A stretch of 64,000 bases of DNA from contig VZRZ01000216.1 in the NCBI GenBank assembly GCA_013398175.1, positions 16,152-80,151 of the forward strand, in the 5' to 3' direction. The DNA comes from Climacteris rufus (lineage: Eukaryota; Chordata; Aves; Passeriformes; Climacteridae). Position numbers and translations under genes: made by a program. The stretch's first letter is position 1. The number at the start of each line of letters is the position of its first letter. Below, piece by piece: positions 22,701-35,379 of this stretch. The notes beneath the pieces were generated by a model, which was not told where the DNA came from, did no database searches, and saw only the letters and a list, made by a program, of their open reading frames with translations.

Positions 22701-24155
22701 GGCTTGGTTGAGTGACTCACTCTGTCATCACTGTCTGAAGATTCCTTTGCACTAAAATTAGATCACGCAGTTCATGATCTACCCTGGGAGCAAAGATTAG
22801 AATCCACTCATACAAACTTTTTAATCTATCTTATTTGTGTGCATCATCAGAGTCTTTGTTAGAGAGTTGTTGTTTGCAGATGGTTGCACTTGCAGAGCAG
22901 AAGGAGCAAGACCTGAAGATAATGACATCTAATTTCCCAGCCACTTCGCTAAACCTCGATTTAGCATTTCAGCAGAACAGATTTGTACCAACTAAAGCTA
23001 AATAAACAATATTCCCAGATTAGCAGCATAAAAATAAGTGCTATGGCTCTGTATACTTTTTTTGGAATAAAAGCCTTCTATGACAATGTCTAATTTTTGT
23101 GTCTAAAGCACCAGCTTTGCTGTTTTTCTTCCTGATTTGAGTCCCTGAAAACATGCCATAACATTGACCCGAACATCAGACTTTACTCGGCACATGCACT
23201 TACATTCTCTTAAACGATGTGGGGACAGACATTTGCTATTAATATCACATAAAATAGTAAGAAATTTCCATATGATGCAACTTCATTCACTCCCGAGTAA
23301 AATATATAAAAGATAGAATGTTAAATGATGCTTTAATGGAAGTGCACTGGAAAAAGATTCATGTAGGGATGAACAAAGGCGGATTTGTTGTAACTCTGGA
23401 TTTAGCTGCTCAGACATAGGCTCTTTTTATGGCTTTATTTCTGTTGCATGAGTTCCTATAAAGCATTGTCATCCTCTGCTGAAATCCTGAAAACATAGAC
23501 TAAGGTTATAGATGTGTGCTATAATGAACTAATGAAACGGATTTCATGTTAAGCAAATAATTTGTTTAAAAAACACTCCAGCAGTAAACTTCCATTTTCT
23601 AGCTGCCAGTAGAACTGCATTCACCAGCAGTGACTAAACACAGTGAAACAAAGGTCTCTGAAAATAATTATTAATACAGCAAACCAAAGCGCCAGCTAAG
23701 TTTAAGATAACAGTTGCAGTTATTTGCAGTTTATAAACTGGTTCACTGGCCTCAGTTGGGCTACTTGATATTTACCAGGCTGGATAAGTCACAAATGCAA
23801 ACATTTTCTAAAGTGTCGAGGGACTGTGGCTGTGCTGATGACTATCACATTTTCTTACAATTATTTTCAGACATGCTGCTGGGAACACATATCTGGCAGT
23901 GAAGCAAGCAGACCTGGAAACCATCTTCATATAGGCATTATGGACATGAACGAGCTTACAAGTTATCAATCCTACAGTCTTTGATCATATCCATATTGAT
24001 CACTGTTTTTTATGTTTTTGTAAATACCTGAACGTCTTTCAAAGTTACTGGGTTTTAAATAATGTTATTTAATTAACAAATTCTTTAATATACCTCTGTC
24101 ATTAATACAAATTATGACTATACAGCCAAAGAAAATAGCCTGCCTTTTTGAAGAA
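16783..24155. other. Mostly unique non-coding stretch
   Basis: No supportable gene. It holds a pyrimidine-rich segment (16800-17100), poly-T runs (16837-16866, 17801-17817, 21373-21390) and an A/GA run at 20393-20425. The segment 22850-23500 is evenly composed, repeat-free and contains no long frame. Nothing more can be said without alignment. Confidence 0.45.
20393..20425. repeat. Poly-A followed by (GA)n microsatellite
   Basis: Twenty A residues followed by seven GA units. No retroposon body was recognised immediately upstream, so it is listed as simple repeat. Confidence 0.9.
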
Positions 24156-24254
24156 GCTTTCAATAATTCACATAATATTCTGAGTTGGAAGGGACCCACA
24201 AGGATCATCAAGTCCAACTCTAAAGTAAATGGCCCATACAGGGATTTGGTTTAT
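24156..24254 (-). mobile_element. CR1 LINE 3'-end fragment
   Basis: The plus strand reads GAGTTGGAAGGGACCCACA followed by AGGATCATCAAGTCCAACTC, which is the reverse complement of the conserved CR1 3' end. The element is 5'-truncated to about 100 bp, as is usual for CR1, and the terminal octamer tail is degraded (ATAATATTCTGAG). Confidence 0.75.
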
Positions 24255-26439
24255 ATGCTGTCTTCAGTAGGTTTATATGTTGTCTCCATGTATTAATTAC
24301 CGTTTTGTTAAAGAGAGGTAAACCTGACAGGAATTGCACATCAATTTTTATAAGAAGTGGTTTAAAATGTCTTTTTTTCCTCTTGATCTGTTATACCTTA
24401 AAGAGGACCATTACTCACGATTCTAGAATTAATTTTCTGACAGAGTATAATTCTTATGTGTGCATTCCAGCATTTGCTCTGTAAATATACATATCACACT
24501 AAGTCTATTAGGAATTCAGCAGAGGCAAGTCAGCTGAGAATTAGGATCAACATACTACATTTGGTCAATTTTTTTCCAGCAGCAATGTATTTGATAAACA
24601 GAAAGTTGCATTGTAATTTCATTTGTTACTTTCTTCCCTGTACATTCTCCATTCCAGGCCACAGCCTGAGAGATTTTTCAGCTACTCAATTTTACTTGGA
24701 TTGATATCTTGTTCTGGTGAATGAAAATAAGCAGCAAGGTAATAGAAACCCACTGCTTTTATGCAGAGTTACCCAAACCAGATTATTCCAGTATTTCTAA
24801 CTAAATGTTTATTAAATCAGGATTTATTTTATTTAAGAATTATTAAGCTACATAGTTTTGTTTGGAAAAGGGTTCAAAGAACACCAGTATTACACCATGC
24901 TAATTTCATACAATATTGATTGTATAACACATATATGGTTGAGGTTTCTTACAAAAAATTAATTTTGAAGTGTGACTTTTCTGATTAAACAGACTTCAGC
25001 CATTGGAATTCTGCTTGAGATTTGATAGAAAATTGTTGGCAGATCTTCAGCTCAGGCACATGGTTAGATTTTCTCATTCTGATTGTTAATTTTGTTGCTC
25101 TGCAAGGGAGCATGATAATTAAACAAGAATGCAAACAAACATTATTTTTCCAAGATGCAATTGGACTGCTTTTTAAGAGATTAGAATAGTACAAAACTGT
25201 GACTGAGCACTGACTGTAATATCAGTTAATTGATAAATATTCTCAGATTAGTTAATATTTCATGTAGTTCAGAAAGCCTTTGACTATTGTTGAACAGCTG
25301 TTCCTTGTATGAATAAGACAGGTGGATCATCTCCAAATGAGCACTGACAGCCAAACAAATGTTTTACCAATTTAGAACACTGAAGCTTTATACTGATAAT
25401 AAGTGTAACAGTGCATAACTTTTATTTTAGATTTTTTCCCCCTTAAGCCACTTAGTATTCTGGTGTCAAAACCTGTATATTTATTAAGATTCGGATATAG
25501 TATGCAGATATTTTGTGATATTCAGATCTATTCTAACTCCTTTTTCTTTTCTCTTTTCAGTTTCAAACCAAGGGAATGCCATAACTATTAAGAAGTCAAT
25601 AAGTCTGGAGTCACAGCTGCCACTGAGCAAGTTGAGTCTTCTGATGCTTAATTTCATTCACTCTCAACAAATCAGAGCAAGTATAACAACAGCTGAAAAC
25701 AAAGGTGGAATACAAAGAATCTTTATTTTCTAAACCTTTTTTTAGTTAAAGCCATTTTGCATCCTTATTTGCAGAAACCCTCTACCATTCCTTCTATTCT
25801 CAGAATAGTGATTACAAACACTGAAAGAACTGCTTTGTATTTTTCAGATATGCTGAGATTGGTTGGTTTGCTGTGTTTTTTTTTTTTATTTTATTTTATG
25901 TTTTATTTTATCTTAAGTGAGAGCATTCAAAGCTCCCTCCCCCAACTACAGTTCTGCTACAGGCATTGGGGTAGAGAATTCTGCCTACAGACAGCAGATA
26001 CAGAATTATGCATGAAGACATGTTCTTGTCCAATTATGTTGCAGACTTCTCAATCTTACTACTTAGTTATGAGAGTATTAAGTTGGCATCTACACCATAC
26101 AGTATGGTGTGGAGCAAGCCTAAATAGCACTTGGTAGTGGTTCTAATACTTACATTTTAATGTTGTTACCATATGCAATTATGTACCAAACCAACACTGG
26201 CAAGATAAAGGATATAAATTTCTTTGACAATTTGACATCTAACTATGTTTTGGCTTTACTTCTGAGGACATTGGTTGGATTCAATCAGACAGTAGTTAGA
26301 CTCATGCTGAAATAAGGTCCAACACAGGGAAACTGAATCCTCTTATGCAGAGTCTGAGTGTTGCCCTGACTTTTCCAGTTCTGGATGTTATCATTCTTTT
26401 GTAGCTAGTTTCTCACATACTTCTCTGTAAACATAGCCA
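24255..26439. other. Unique non-coding stretch
   Basis: No gene supported. Contains a (TTTTA)n-like run at 25875-25911. The 126-codon plus frame at 25757-26137 runs through that simple repeat and has no recognisable domain. Confidence 0.5.
25875..25911. repeat. T-rich (TTTTA)n simple repeat
   Basis: A 12-T run followed by TTTTA units. It inflates an overlapping open frame with a phenylalanine-rich stretch. Confidence 0.85.
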
Positions 26440-26664
26440 TGTTATTGTAACGGTATCTTTTTGTTTACATTCCTTTCTCCTGGGCACAGAAGTTTGATGG
26501 ACATTTCCTTGACCAGTGTGATTGAGGGACGACAACCTGTTTCCCTCCAATGGACAGTGATTTCTAAAATGCATATAAAATAAACCGGGCGGGTCTCGCC
26601 CGGCAGTTGCTTCTTACTCTCCTAACTGGTGTCTGTCTCCTTCATTCGTGTCGTTACTGCGACA
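26440..26664 (+). mobile_element. ERV LTR with TATA box and strong R-region hairpin
   Basis: The segment starts TGTTATTGTAACGG and ends TTACTGCGACA. A TATAAAA lies at 26574-26580 and overlaps an AATAAA (26579-26584). Directly after it is a perfect 7-bp stem CCGGGCG / CGCCCGG with a 5-base loop (26585-26603), then a pyrimidine-rich U5-like tail with CpGs. GC and CpG content stand out from the flanks. The layout resembles avian ERVK/alpharetrovirus-like LTRs. No matching target duplication or internal sequence was seen, so it is a solo or truncated LTR with uncertain edges. Confidence 0.6.
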
Positions 26665-28470
26665 TCTGAGCACTCTCTTTTCACCATGAAAGAAGACTGG
26701 ATAACTAGTTTTGACAAGACATCTTCAGTGGGATTTGGCCACTGTAACACAGGTATCAGAAAGACAGGCTTTTGAGCTACACACCTTAGGGTCACCTTTA
26801 AAGTTATAGTTCAATCTTAGTTTTTAACAAGTAATAAAATTTCACGTCTCCTTCACTAGGAAAACAGAACTCCTCAGAGTGTCCAAAAATTAGTTAAGCT
26901 GACAATGTAGATGAACCTAAAAGGTACAAAGAGAAGGTGAAAATCACTATGAAGTCACTGAAAAAAAATTGTTTTCTAACAATAAAAAATCAGTTTGGAG
27001 TTTTCTTATCTCTTGGTATGAGACCAAACCACAATGGGAAAGAAAATGAAGAAAGGAAAAAAAAATCTAGAGAGATGAATACTACCTAAAATTAATGCTT
27101 TATCAAGATTGTTCTAAGAGAAAATAGTCATATAGTTAGGCGTATTTAATCAAGGATCTGATGCTGTGGGTGCAAAAGTATGTAATATGGGAGAATTAAA
27201 GACATTTGCTGCACAGTATCATATGACAAAACTCAAGCAACAGTCTGTAAAAATAGGACATGACAATGACTTCCAAAAAAACTTCCAAAGGGTTATGCTT
27301 CCCAGCAGGAGTTTGCAGGCATGGGTACAAGATGGACTGCATGTGCAGGGAGTGACAATATCAATTCCAGTTAAGCAGAAAGCTTTGGGGGAGGAATGGG
27401 CAACACTGTCTTGCATGAGTATACCCTCATGAAAAACAAATAGGACAGATAATAATTTCAAGTTGGATATGGGTGTACAAGCCAATGCATTTTCAGAAGC
27501 AACGGTAATAGCATGGTTTTAAGAAAAACACATTTGGAAGAAAATAAATCATTGAAGCACTAGATCTATTGTGGTCAGAAAACAGTTATCCCCACTAACA
27601 CAGAATATGATCTGAATTGGATATTATATATTTCACCTAATTTCACCTATAAATTTGGAGTCAATATTCTGATACAGGGAAGAAGGCTGTAGCTTTTACA
27701 GCAGAGCATGAAAAATATTTTGCTTATACATGGAATTTGCACTGAAGCTAGAACTAGGTATAACTTGTTTGGGTTTAAAATGAACAAAAAGTCTTCAAAA
27801 GAGGGTTCATGCTAAAGAACACAGGACAATGACAAAAAAAAGGGCATCTCATAGAGATAGGGAAGTTCTCAATAGTTTATGCCAAAGAATAAATGTACCA
27901 AGATAATCCCCCAGGCCATGATCCTAGGAGAGTATCCTGCACCATAAGTGAAAGGCTGTAAGAAGATCTTAGGGTAATTACTTCAGTTTACAGAGGATAC
28001 ATGGATAAAACTGTAATAAATTTTGTAATATTGTTCAGTAGGTAGGTCATTAGAAAAAAAAAAAGTCTGCATTCTCTTAAAAAACTGGATAACAGTAAAG
28101 AAACCCCTTATATGATTATATCTGCAAGGGAAAAACTCTACAAGGTAAAATATTATTCTATTCCTGAAGGACTGTCACCTTTAAAAATACAAAACATATA
28201 TTTGTGCATGTAAAATGTCATTTTTGGCAGATCCCAAGAATGGTCATCTGGTTATTATTTGTGACATAATTGCTAAGATTCAGTTCAGCCAACTTTGGCA
28301 GTCAGATTTTGTCCAGAATTCCTTCAGGTTGTACTTTATGATCTTTTGAATAGTTCTTTCATCTTCATTTACTGCAATGTCTTCAGGATTGATTCAGCTG
28401 CCTTCACATGGGCATCTGGTACCATTTGAGATATGGTAGGATACTGAATGTAGTAGGGTAATGCCACAGG
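26665..28470. other. Unique non-coding stretch
   Basis: No gene or named repeat seen. Short A runs only. Confidence 0.5.
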
Positions 28471-28472
28471 AC

Positions 28473-28545
28473 TTACTTTTTACCTTTTTTTTAACTTTTT
28501 ACCTTTTTTTTACCTTTTTACCTTTTTTTTACCTATTTTACCTTT
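28473..28545. repeat. TTTTTACC minisatellite-like array
   Basis: About six units of T5-8 followed by ACC or AAC, alternating roughly 8 and 11 bases long. The plus strand is almost pure pyrimidine apart from the single A of each unit. Confidence 0.8.
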
Positions 28546-29770
28546 CTGTAGAGGCAGCTGGAGGTAAGGCAGCACCCAAAGACTCTTAAATGATACTAGA
28601 TAGCCATGTAGTGCGCAGGCAACCAGATCAAGGCTCCATTGTCTGAAAAATGAGTTGTAAACTTGCCTCACATTTAAGCTTCTACTTGTAGACATCTACA
28701 TTACCATGTTTTAATCTCAAAGTAAATTCCACTTCAGCAGTCTGCAACACAGTTGTCTAGATCTCTGCTAGGTGTCCGGGCTTCCACTGTAACTAACGAA
28801 GATGTAGCCAACACACTTCAGAGCTTAGCACAGAGCTTAGAACGTAGCACATACATCAGAGCTTTAATCCTTTAGTGGAACAAGTAACTAGTACCCTTTT
28901 AGATGTCCTACTGTATCCAAGATCATTGCATAGACTTGTAAGATATGAGTCAGAATAAACATGAGACCCACACCTTTCTGGAACATGAGCTGAAAGACAG
29001 ATATGATATTCCACAGCGAAAAAAATAGCACAAGGTGGCTGTCCTCAGACAGATGAAAATTGAAATTTGTAAATTTAATAGAAATTGGTCTTTCAGATTT
29101 CTCAAAAGAATATTATCAAATTTCAAACCTAGACTACTAACAGGTTGATCTGATTTGAAAGTCCTGTCTTATTTGTTAGAATTCAGTGTAATATCCAGTA
29201 CTGATTCTGAAGATAAAACCCTGAAGGAAACATGTAGCACTTTCTCCCACTGGAAAAACACTTCCACCATCAATTATCAATTTGCAGAGGATCTCTTACT
29301 AGTAGATGAGATGTAATTTGAAGTCACTACAGAAAAACTTTTATAAGGACTGTGTGTGTTTAGGTAGAAACTGAGAAATCTAAAGGACAGGTCAAAACCA
29401 TTCTGAACTGACATAACGGGAGCAGAGACATTGACAAAATGTAATTCTAAACTGAGACCAAATCAAAGAAACACATCAGTGTTGCTGGCACACACACAAA
29501 GGTAAAATTCCCTTCACTCCCTGAAATTAAAACAAAGTTAAACATACATTTGTCTAATAGGCAAATATTTTTACTGAACTTTTTTCTACCATTACAAATG
29601 GTCTTCGACTTGGAATATACTTTAGCTTTCAGTCAAAGTCTTTTATTGATAACTGCTACTACTACATTTTATTGGGAAATTTTAATTTCAGGAAGCTTTT
29701 GAGTTATGCAGGTATCAGAATTCAGATATTAAATCATGTATCTGTGATAGGTCTGAATAGCTGGGAGCAG
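28546..29770. other. Unique non-coding stretch
   Basis: No gene or named repeat recognised. Confidence 0.45.
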
Positions 29771-29774
29771 CAGT

Positions 29775-30205
29775 TGATATGCTGGGATTCAGGGGAATCT
29801 CAGCAAGCTGAAGGAGCAACCTGACAAAAGTCTCATGAAATTCAATAAAGGCAACAAAGTCCTGCACTTGGAATTAAGTAAATCATGCAACAGTACCGCC
29901 TTTGGGCTGACTGACTGGAGGCACAGCTCTGCAGAAAAGAACTTGGTGACCCTGGGAGAACTGGAGTCAGCACACATCCTTGTGGGGAAGAAGCTTAATC
30001 ATGTACTAGGCTGCATTATAGGTAGCAAACCAAGGGAAATGTTTATTACCATCTTCCCAGAACCTGTGAGCTTGCATCTGGAATATAATGTCCGGTTTGG
30101 GGCACTTCTGTGAATGATAGATATCCACAAGCTAGAGGACTCCAGAAGCAGAGCAATAAAATGCTTAGGAGGCTTGATATAGGACACACGAGGAAAGCCT
30201 GAAGG
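29775..30205 (+). mobile_element. Older CR1 LINE, first segment
   Basis: Decayed CR1 ORF2 3' region on the plus strand, broken by a younger CR1 at about 30206. It resumes at about 30370 with GAATTTGTTTAGCCTGGAGA, which is the next part of the same CR1 consensus order. The 5' end is truncated near 29775. Confidence 0.8.
29835..30113 (+). pseudogene. CR1 ORF2 (reverse transcriptase protein) C-terminal remnant
   Basis: A 92-codon open frame that is genuinely LINE-derived. It contains MKFNKGNKVLHLELSK, then SSAEKNLVTLGEL, LGCI and HLEYNVRFGALL. These are in the order found at the C-terminal end of the CR1 ORF2 protein, downstream of the RT palm. The endonuclease and RT catalytic motifs are absent because of 5' truncation. 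It is non-functional. Confidence 0.75.
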
Positions 30206-30370
30206 AACAGGCTGCCTAGGGAGGTCGTGGAGTCTCCCTCTCCATAGACATTCAAAACTCACTTGGATGTGTTCCTGTGTCACTTGGTCCAAGTGACCCT
30301 GCCTTAGCCAGAGAATTAGCATGACCTCCAGATGTCCCTTCCAACCCTAACAATTCTGTGATTCTGTGAA
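30206..30370 (+). mobile_element. Younger CR1 nested inside the older CR1
   Basis: Starts near AACAGGCTGCCTAGGGAGG and ends CCCTTCCAACCCTAACAATT followed by the octamer tail (ATTCTGTG x2, 30353-30369). About 165 bp, severely 5'-truncated. The flanking sequences on both sides belong to one interrupted CR1, so this copy inserted later. Confidence 0.8.
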
Positions 30371-30778
30371 CTGAATTTGTTTAGCCTGGAGACAAGAGAG
30401 AACAGCAAGGATCTAACTGCAGCCTTCCACTGCCTAAAGAGGGTGATAGAGAAGATGGAGACAAACTCCACAATAGAGAGGATGGAGCCAAGGGTGCAGT
30501 GACAGGACAAGAAGAAATGTTTGCAAGTTACAGTGAAAAAAATTCTGCTAGATTCCTGGGAAAGACTCTTCACCCTGAGAGTGTTTAAGCCCTGAAAGGG
30601 GCTGCTCAGAGAGGCTGTGTTTTCACTGTCCTTGGAAATATGCAGAACTCAATTGGACAAGGCCTGGACAACCTGGTGTAATTTTGAAGTTACCACTGCT
30701 TTGAGCAGTAGGAAGTTGTACTAGATGTCTTCCAGAGGTCCCTTTCAGCCTAAATTGTTATATGACTCTGTGACTATT
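30371..30778 (+). mobile_element. Older CR1 LINE, second segment
   Basis: Continues from the 29775-30205 piece: TTTGTTTAGCCTGGAGACAAGAG, the GTGACAGGACAAG block, the GGGGCTGCTCAGAGAGGCTG block, the GGTCCCTTTCAGCCTAA end block, and a degraded octamer tail (GTTATATGACTCTGTGA) at about 30758-30774. Confidence 0.8.
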
Positions 30779-30939
30779 TAGGGTAATCTTTTTTTCCTAT
30801 GGCGAGTTTCTAGCCAACAGATCTTAATAGTCAAAATTCTACCAACATCTGAGATGTCACTCTGTTCTAAAGCAATGTTGGATTTTCCCTGCTCTATAGT
30901 TGTTAATTTCTTCTTGCTACCAGTTTTTCTGTCTCATTT

Positions 30940-31446
30940 AGAATCAGAGAATGGGTAAGATTGGAAGGGACTGCAGGGGGTCAATCTGGTTGGGCTTCCC
31001 TGCTCAAGCAGAATCACCCTAGAGCACATGGCACAGAATTGTATCCAGATGGTTCTTGAATATCTTCAGTGAGGAAGACTCCACAACTTCTCTGGGAAAT
31101 CCTGGTTCCAGTGCTCAGCACAGCAGAGAAATTCTCCCTTATAGGCAGGTGGAACTTCATATGCATCGGTTTCTGCCCATTGCCCCTTGTCCTATTGCTT
31201 GGCACCACTGAGAAGAGCCTGGTCCATCCTCTTGGCACCCTCCCTTCAGATACAGATAGACATTGATGAGGTCCTCTCTCAGTCATTTCTTCTTGAGACT
31301 GAACAAGCCCAGCTCCCTCAGCCTTTGCTCAGAAGGGAGATGCCCCAGTCGCTCAATCATCTTTGTTGCCCTCTGTTGAACCTGCTCCAGGACCTCCGTG
31401 TCTCTCTGGTACTAGGGAGCCCAGAACTGGTCACAATTATCTTGTA
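30940..31446 (-). mobile_element. CR1 LINE, minus orientation
   Basis: Begins with the reversed tail and 3' end (GAATCAGAGAATGGGTAAGA, then TTGGAAGGGACTGC) and runs through the reversed CR1 blocks TTGAATATCTTCAGTGAGGA, GCCCATTGCCCCTTGTCCTA and CCCAGCTCCCTCAGCCTTTG to GAGCCCAGAACTGG. About 500 bp, 5'-truncated. Overlapping plus-strand frames at 31069-31447 are antisense shadows. Confidence 0.85.
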
Positions 31447-31449
31447 GTA

Positions 31450-34400
31450 TGTAGTTGAATGACAATGTAAGACAAGAAAACTTATAGCAACCCTTCAAAT
31501 ACATTTCCCTGATACCTTCATTATCATGAAATTAAACTGGGGACTAGCAGAGAAGAACAAGAAAAAAGACGACTCGAATCTGTGGCGTGGAGGCTAAGGT
31601 ACTCTTCTGCCTGTTGGAAACATTTATCCAACATTTAAAAAAAAGACTGGGAAAAGGGACTGGAACTGTTGAACAGTCATATCTCCCTTTCTGCACTCTC
31701 TGCCACATGAATCATAAATTCATTGCTGCAAAATAGCTCAGCTCCAATAGGAAAAGCCTCCCTTCACCTTTAATTCCATCTTCACTTTCCCACATCTGTC
31801 ATAGACTAATGCTCAGTGCCCTAGGGCAGCTTTATGGAACAAGTGGATTGAATTTTTTCAGGTTTTAGAATCAATTAAACGCAGGTTCTTCCACTTCTGA
31901 GTGACTAATATAGCAGTTGACTAATACAGGAGATAGTTTTACTGTGATCTTTTTAAAGTCTGCTTGCTAAAGGAGTTTAGTCCATTAAGAAAATGTATAG
32001 ATCAGACCCTAGAAGAATATGTAGTTTCTGACTCCTGTTGGTGTTATGCATTCAAGACACTCGGCCTTATAGAGATGTACTAATCCAGGCAAGGAAGACT
32101 TTGAAGCCAAGTGGAGACATAGAGTTTGGGGTTAAACAAAGCTCAGGCAGCAGCTGGAAGGTTATTTCTGGATATAAGCACCTCGGTTCCATTTCAGTCC
32201 TGTACTTTTAAAAGTATCTAGTTATAAAGTGACATTTTCCACACCAGGAGTGATGTATAAAAAGCACATCATTTTTTGTCAGAAATATATAGTTACTCCC
32301 AAGAAAATGTAATGTGCTTTATAACAGTGTGTGTATCCCTGCCTTCTGATGGACTATGAAAAGAATAACTTGTCTGGTTGCCTTGTACTCTGAGCTAGTT
32401 ACAGAAGATCTATGGGAATGAAGAGACTTTTGATTATTCTTGTCTGCATGTTCCCAGATGGAGTGACTGCTAATGTGATATCACTGCTGTTTGTGTCCAT
32501 TGCTTCTTGAACCATTTACTGAGCTCACTTTTCTTCTTAGCACACCACTTATCTTGCATAAAACTTTTATTTGGGTATCCTCAGCCACACAGCCCTCTTG
32601 TTTTGCCATGCTGAGTTAATCTATAACGATGGAATTCATCTAAACTAACACCAGGGAAATAACTGATTTAGGATTTTGGTTGCTCTGGGATTCCTCAGAA
32701 TCTGGTGGAGAGGAAGGCTATTCCAGTGAACTACTGGAACTCTGAAGGATGTTCCACTAAAAAATCAGAAGGATGTTCCACACTAAAATCAGAAGGATGG
32801 GATCTCAGCCAAACCTTTTGAAACTATATCAGGACCAACACCATACAATCCAGTGTTTTGTACATCTTCGCAGTGCCACTTGCGTTCTGTTCTGTTCAGG
32901 AACTGGATGCAAATAGTTGGAGGAAGATTTGCTTCATGTGGCACCAGAGCGACAACCATTATCTGACACGTCTCCTCTCAAAGTCAAGACTGATTCCAAA
33001 CATCTTTTGCAGATACTCTGCAACATACTCTTCCCCACACATGGCTTATCATGATGAAATCCATGGATATACAACCCACACACCACCTAAAATTATTTCT
33101 TAATACTGAATCCTAATTAATATAATTCTACTAAATACAGAAAGAGATAGTAAGTCAGACTGATAATAAATATTAAACAGGAAAAACAGGGCATTTTTTT
33201 TATAACAGGAGGAGAAGCAACATCTCTATACAGAAGCACTATTCAAATTGCTATTTACTTTTTCCTAACTGTAGTGGAAATGAACCACTGAAAGTTTATC
33301 CTTTTTTTTTTTTCCCCTCTGCTTGGAAGCCAAAGTGTGATGTCAAAGAGAAAGAAAGGAGAGGCAGAGGCCAGGGGTAGAGTGCATTAATCTTTTGTAC
33401 TTACATACATGGCCTATTTCAACGTTTGACCAATTTCCAGAATTGTCGTCAGATCTCCTCAAATTTATTATAGTTATTTTTTAGTCTCTAAGTATTTCTT
33501 TCACGTGAGGGTGAGTCTGTTAACCCTGGAATCTATTCTCATTCTGTGAACCTGTCTTGCCCTTCAAATGCTTTGGTGAGGTAACATTTGCTCTCTTTCC
33601 TTGCTAACAGTATGAAGTCCTACTGTGATTTGTGAGATGTGTGTCTGTTCAGTACACAGGCCAGCAACGATCTGTTGTATTAGACATGCAGGGTTTTCCC
33701 ACCCTTTTAAAAATATTTTTTTTTAAACATACAGCTTTTCTGATAGACATTCAGCTAGTCTTTGAATAATGTGATTTAGATAGAAACAGCAGTTTTTCCA
33801 CAGGGCTAACTGTCCCTTCACCTAGAGCCACTGGACAAAAAACCAGAAGCACAAACAAAAAGCCTAAAATTATTTGGACTCAGTAGGTGAAGACAATGGA
33901 GCACACAGCTCACAGACTTGTGATATAGCTGATATAAGCATTTTTTAGGAGGGGAATGCTAGACTGGAGAGTTTATTGGCATCTCTCAGGTATGCTTAAG
34001 AAAATTCTGGCCCATCTCTGCTTTACAGATTAGCAGATTCTTTTCTTTTTCCAAAGGTCTTTACTTAAGCCTTTGGAACTGAGGACAGAGTTCAGAGAAT
34101 TTTTTTGAGCTCATGGCAAATTTTCATCTTATTATCCCCACCTACTTCAGATATGTTCTTTAGAACAGACCACTGCTTGAATGATGTGCAGTGAAAGATT
34201 TATTTTAATTTTCACTTTAGGATTTCATAAGCAGTCCTGCTAAATAGTTAACTTTCATCATCATCAGATAAAAACAACATACATCCAGGTGAGACTGTAC
34301 TAGATCTATGACATGATATTTCACAGGATTCTTCATCTCTGGATGGATCTGACTTTGTCCTTTCCCTCACAGAAAGACCTAAACCTCCTTTTCTGAGACA

Positions 34401-35379
34401 ACAGCTAAATATTTTCTGCATGCATATGTCTAAAATTCCTTTTTATTCCCTGTGGAAGAGGATACACTACACAAGTGTAACACTGCTTGTTCCTTGTTTT
34501 TTTCAAATCAACAGTTCCTCAGTGATTGTTCTAGGTACAGAAATGAAGAGACGGTATAGCATTCACAGGAAGCAATTTCTTTACAAATTTACAGAATTCT
34601 ATCCCATTCAATTTATTCTTGACTTGTAGGTCTGCAAGAACTGAAAATTGACTATCTATAAATAAATCTGATATTTTAAGACATCCTTTTCTGTTCATTT
34701 GGTCAGTGTATTATATTATTGTCAATGTTACATCTCAGATATTTCCATATTTATCTGAAATGCAAATAGAGGAAGAAATGAAAACTTTAACAAGTTTTAA
34801 TAGTTTTTTCCTCAGACAGAAATTGGTAATATACAGAATGTAAAAATAAACAAACAGATGGCAGAACAGCTTTTTGTATGTGATTGTTATATTTCCCCTT
34901 TGTTGCAATCCACTTCCCAGAGGAAACTGTGACAAAGGGCAATTAACTAATTTCACATAAAAATGCCATCATATGATTTGCTAATGAGGTTCAAACCATA
35001 TTTAAGAGAGAGGAAGCATGAGGAAATTTTTCTGCTTGGATTTTTTATATTTACAACATATTAGTCCCAGGCTGTGATAACTTTCCCATGCTCCTGCTGT
35101 TGGTCTTGCAGCCACATTTGCTATACTAGCCATTGCATCCAGCATCACACAGCAATGAGCAAACTGCACGAAGCCAGATAAAATCAATCCACTGTGAATG
35201 ATTCAAAACATTTGTGACTGGTAACACTACCTCATATCTCGGCCCCTTGCTGGTGAACTTCTCCATTCTTCTGGTAGCAATACATGTAAAACTACCAGGA
35301 GATATTTTTGAATCACTGCACTGAACAGTGTGTTACTGACTCAGTTCAAACCATCTTTCACATCATACCCTAACAGCAC
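31450..35379. other. Unique non-coding stretch
   Basis: No gene supported. Contains a 24-bp tandem repeat (32744-32800) and T runs near 33301 and 33714. The frames here are short and motif-free. Confidence 0.5.
32744..32800. repeat. 24-bp tandem repeat, about 2.4 copies
   Basis: GAAGGATGTTCCAC(AC)TAAAAATCA-type units at 32744-32767 and 32768-32791, with a partial third unit starting at 32792. Confidence 0.85.

Noticed and set aside
25757..26137. 126-codon plus-strand open frame with a hydrophobic segment
   Set aside because: The apparent membrane segment is encoded by a T-rich simple repeat, and nothing else supports coding.
31069..31447. Two plus-strand frames of 65-86 codons
   Set aside because: They are antisense to a minus-strand CR1 and reflect its composition.
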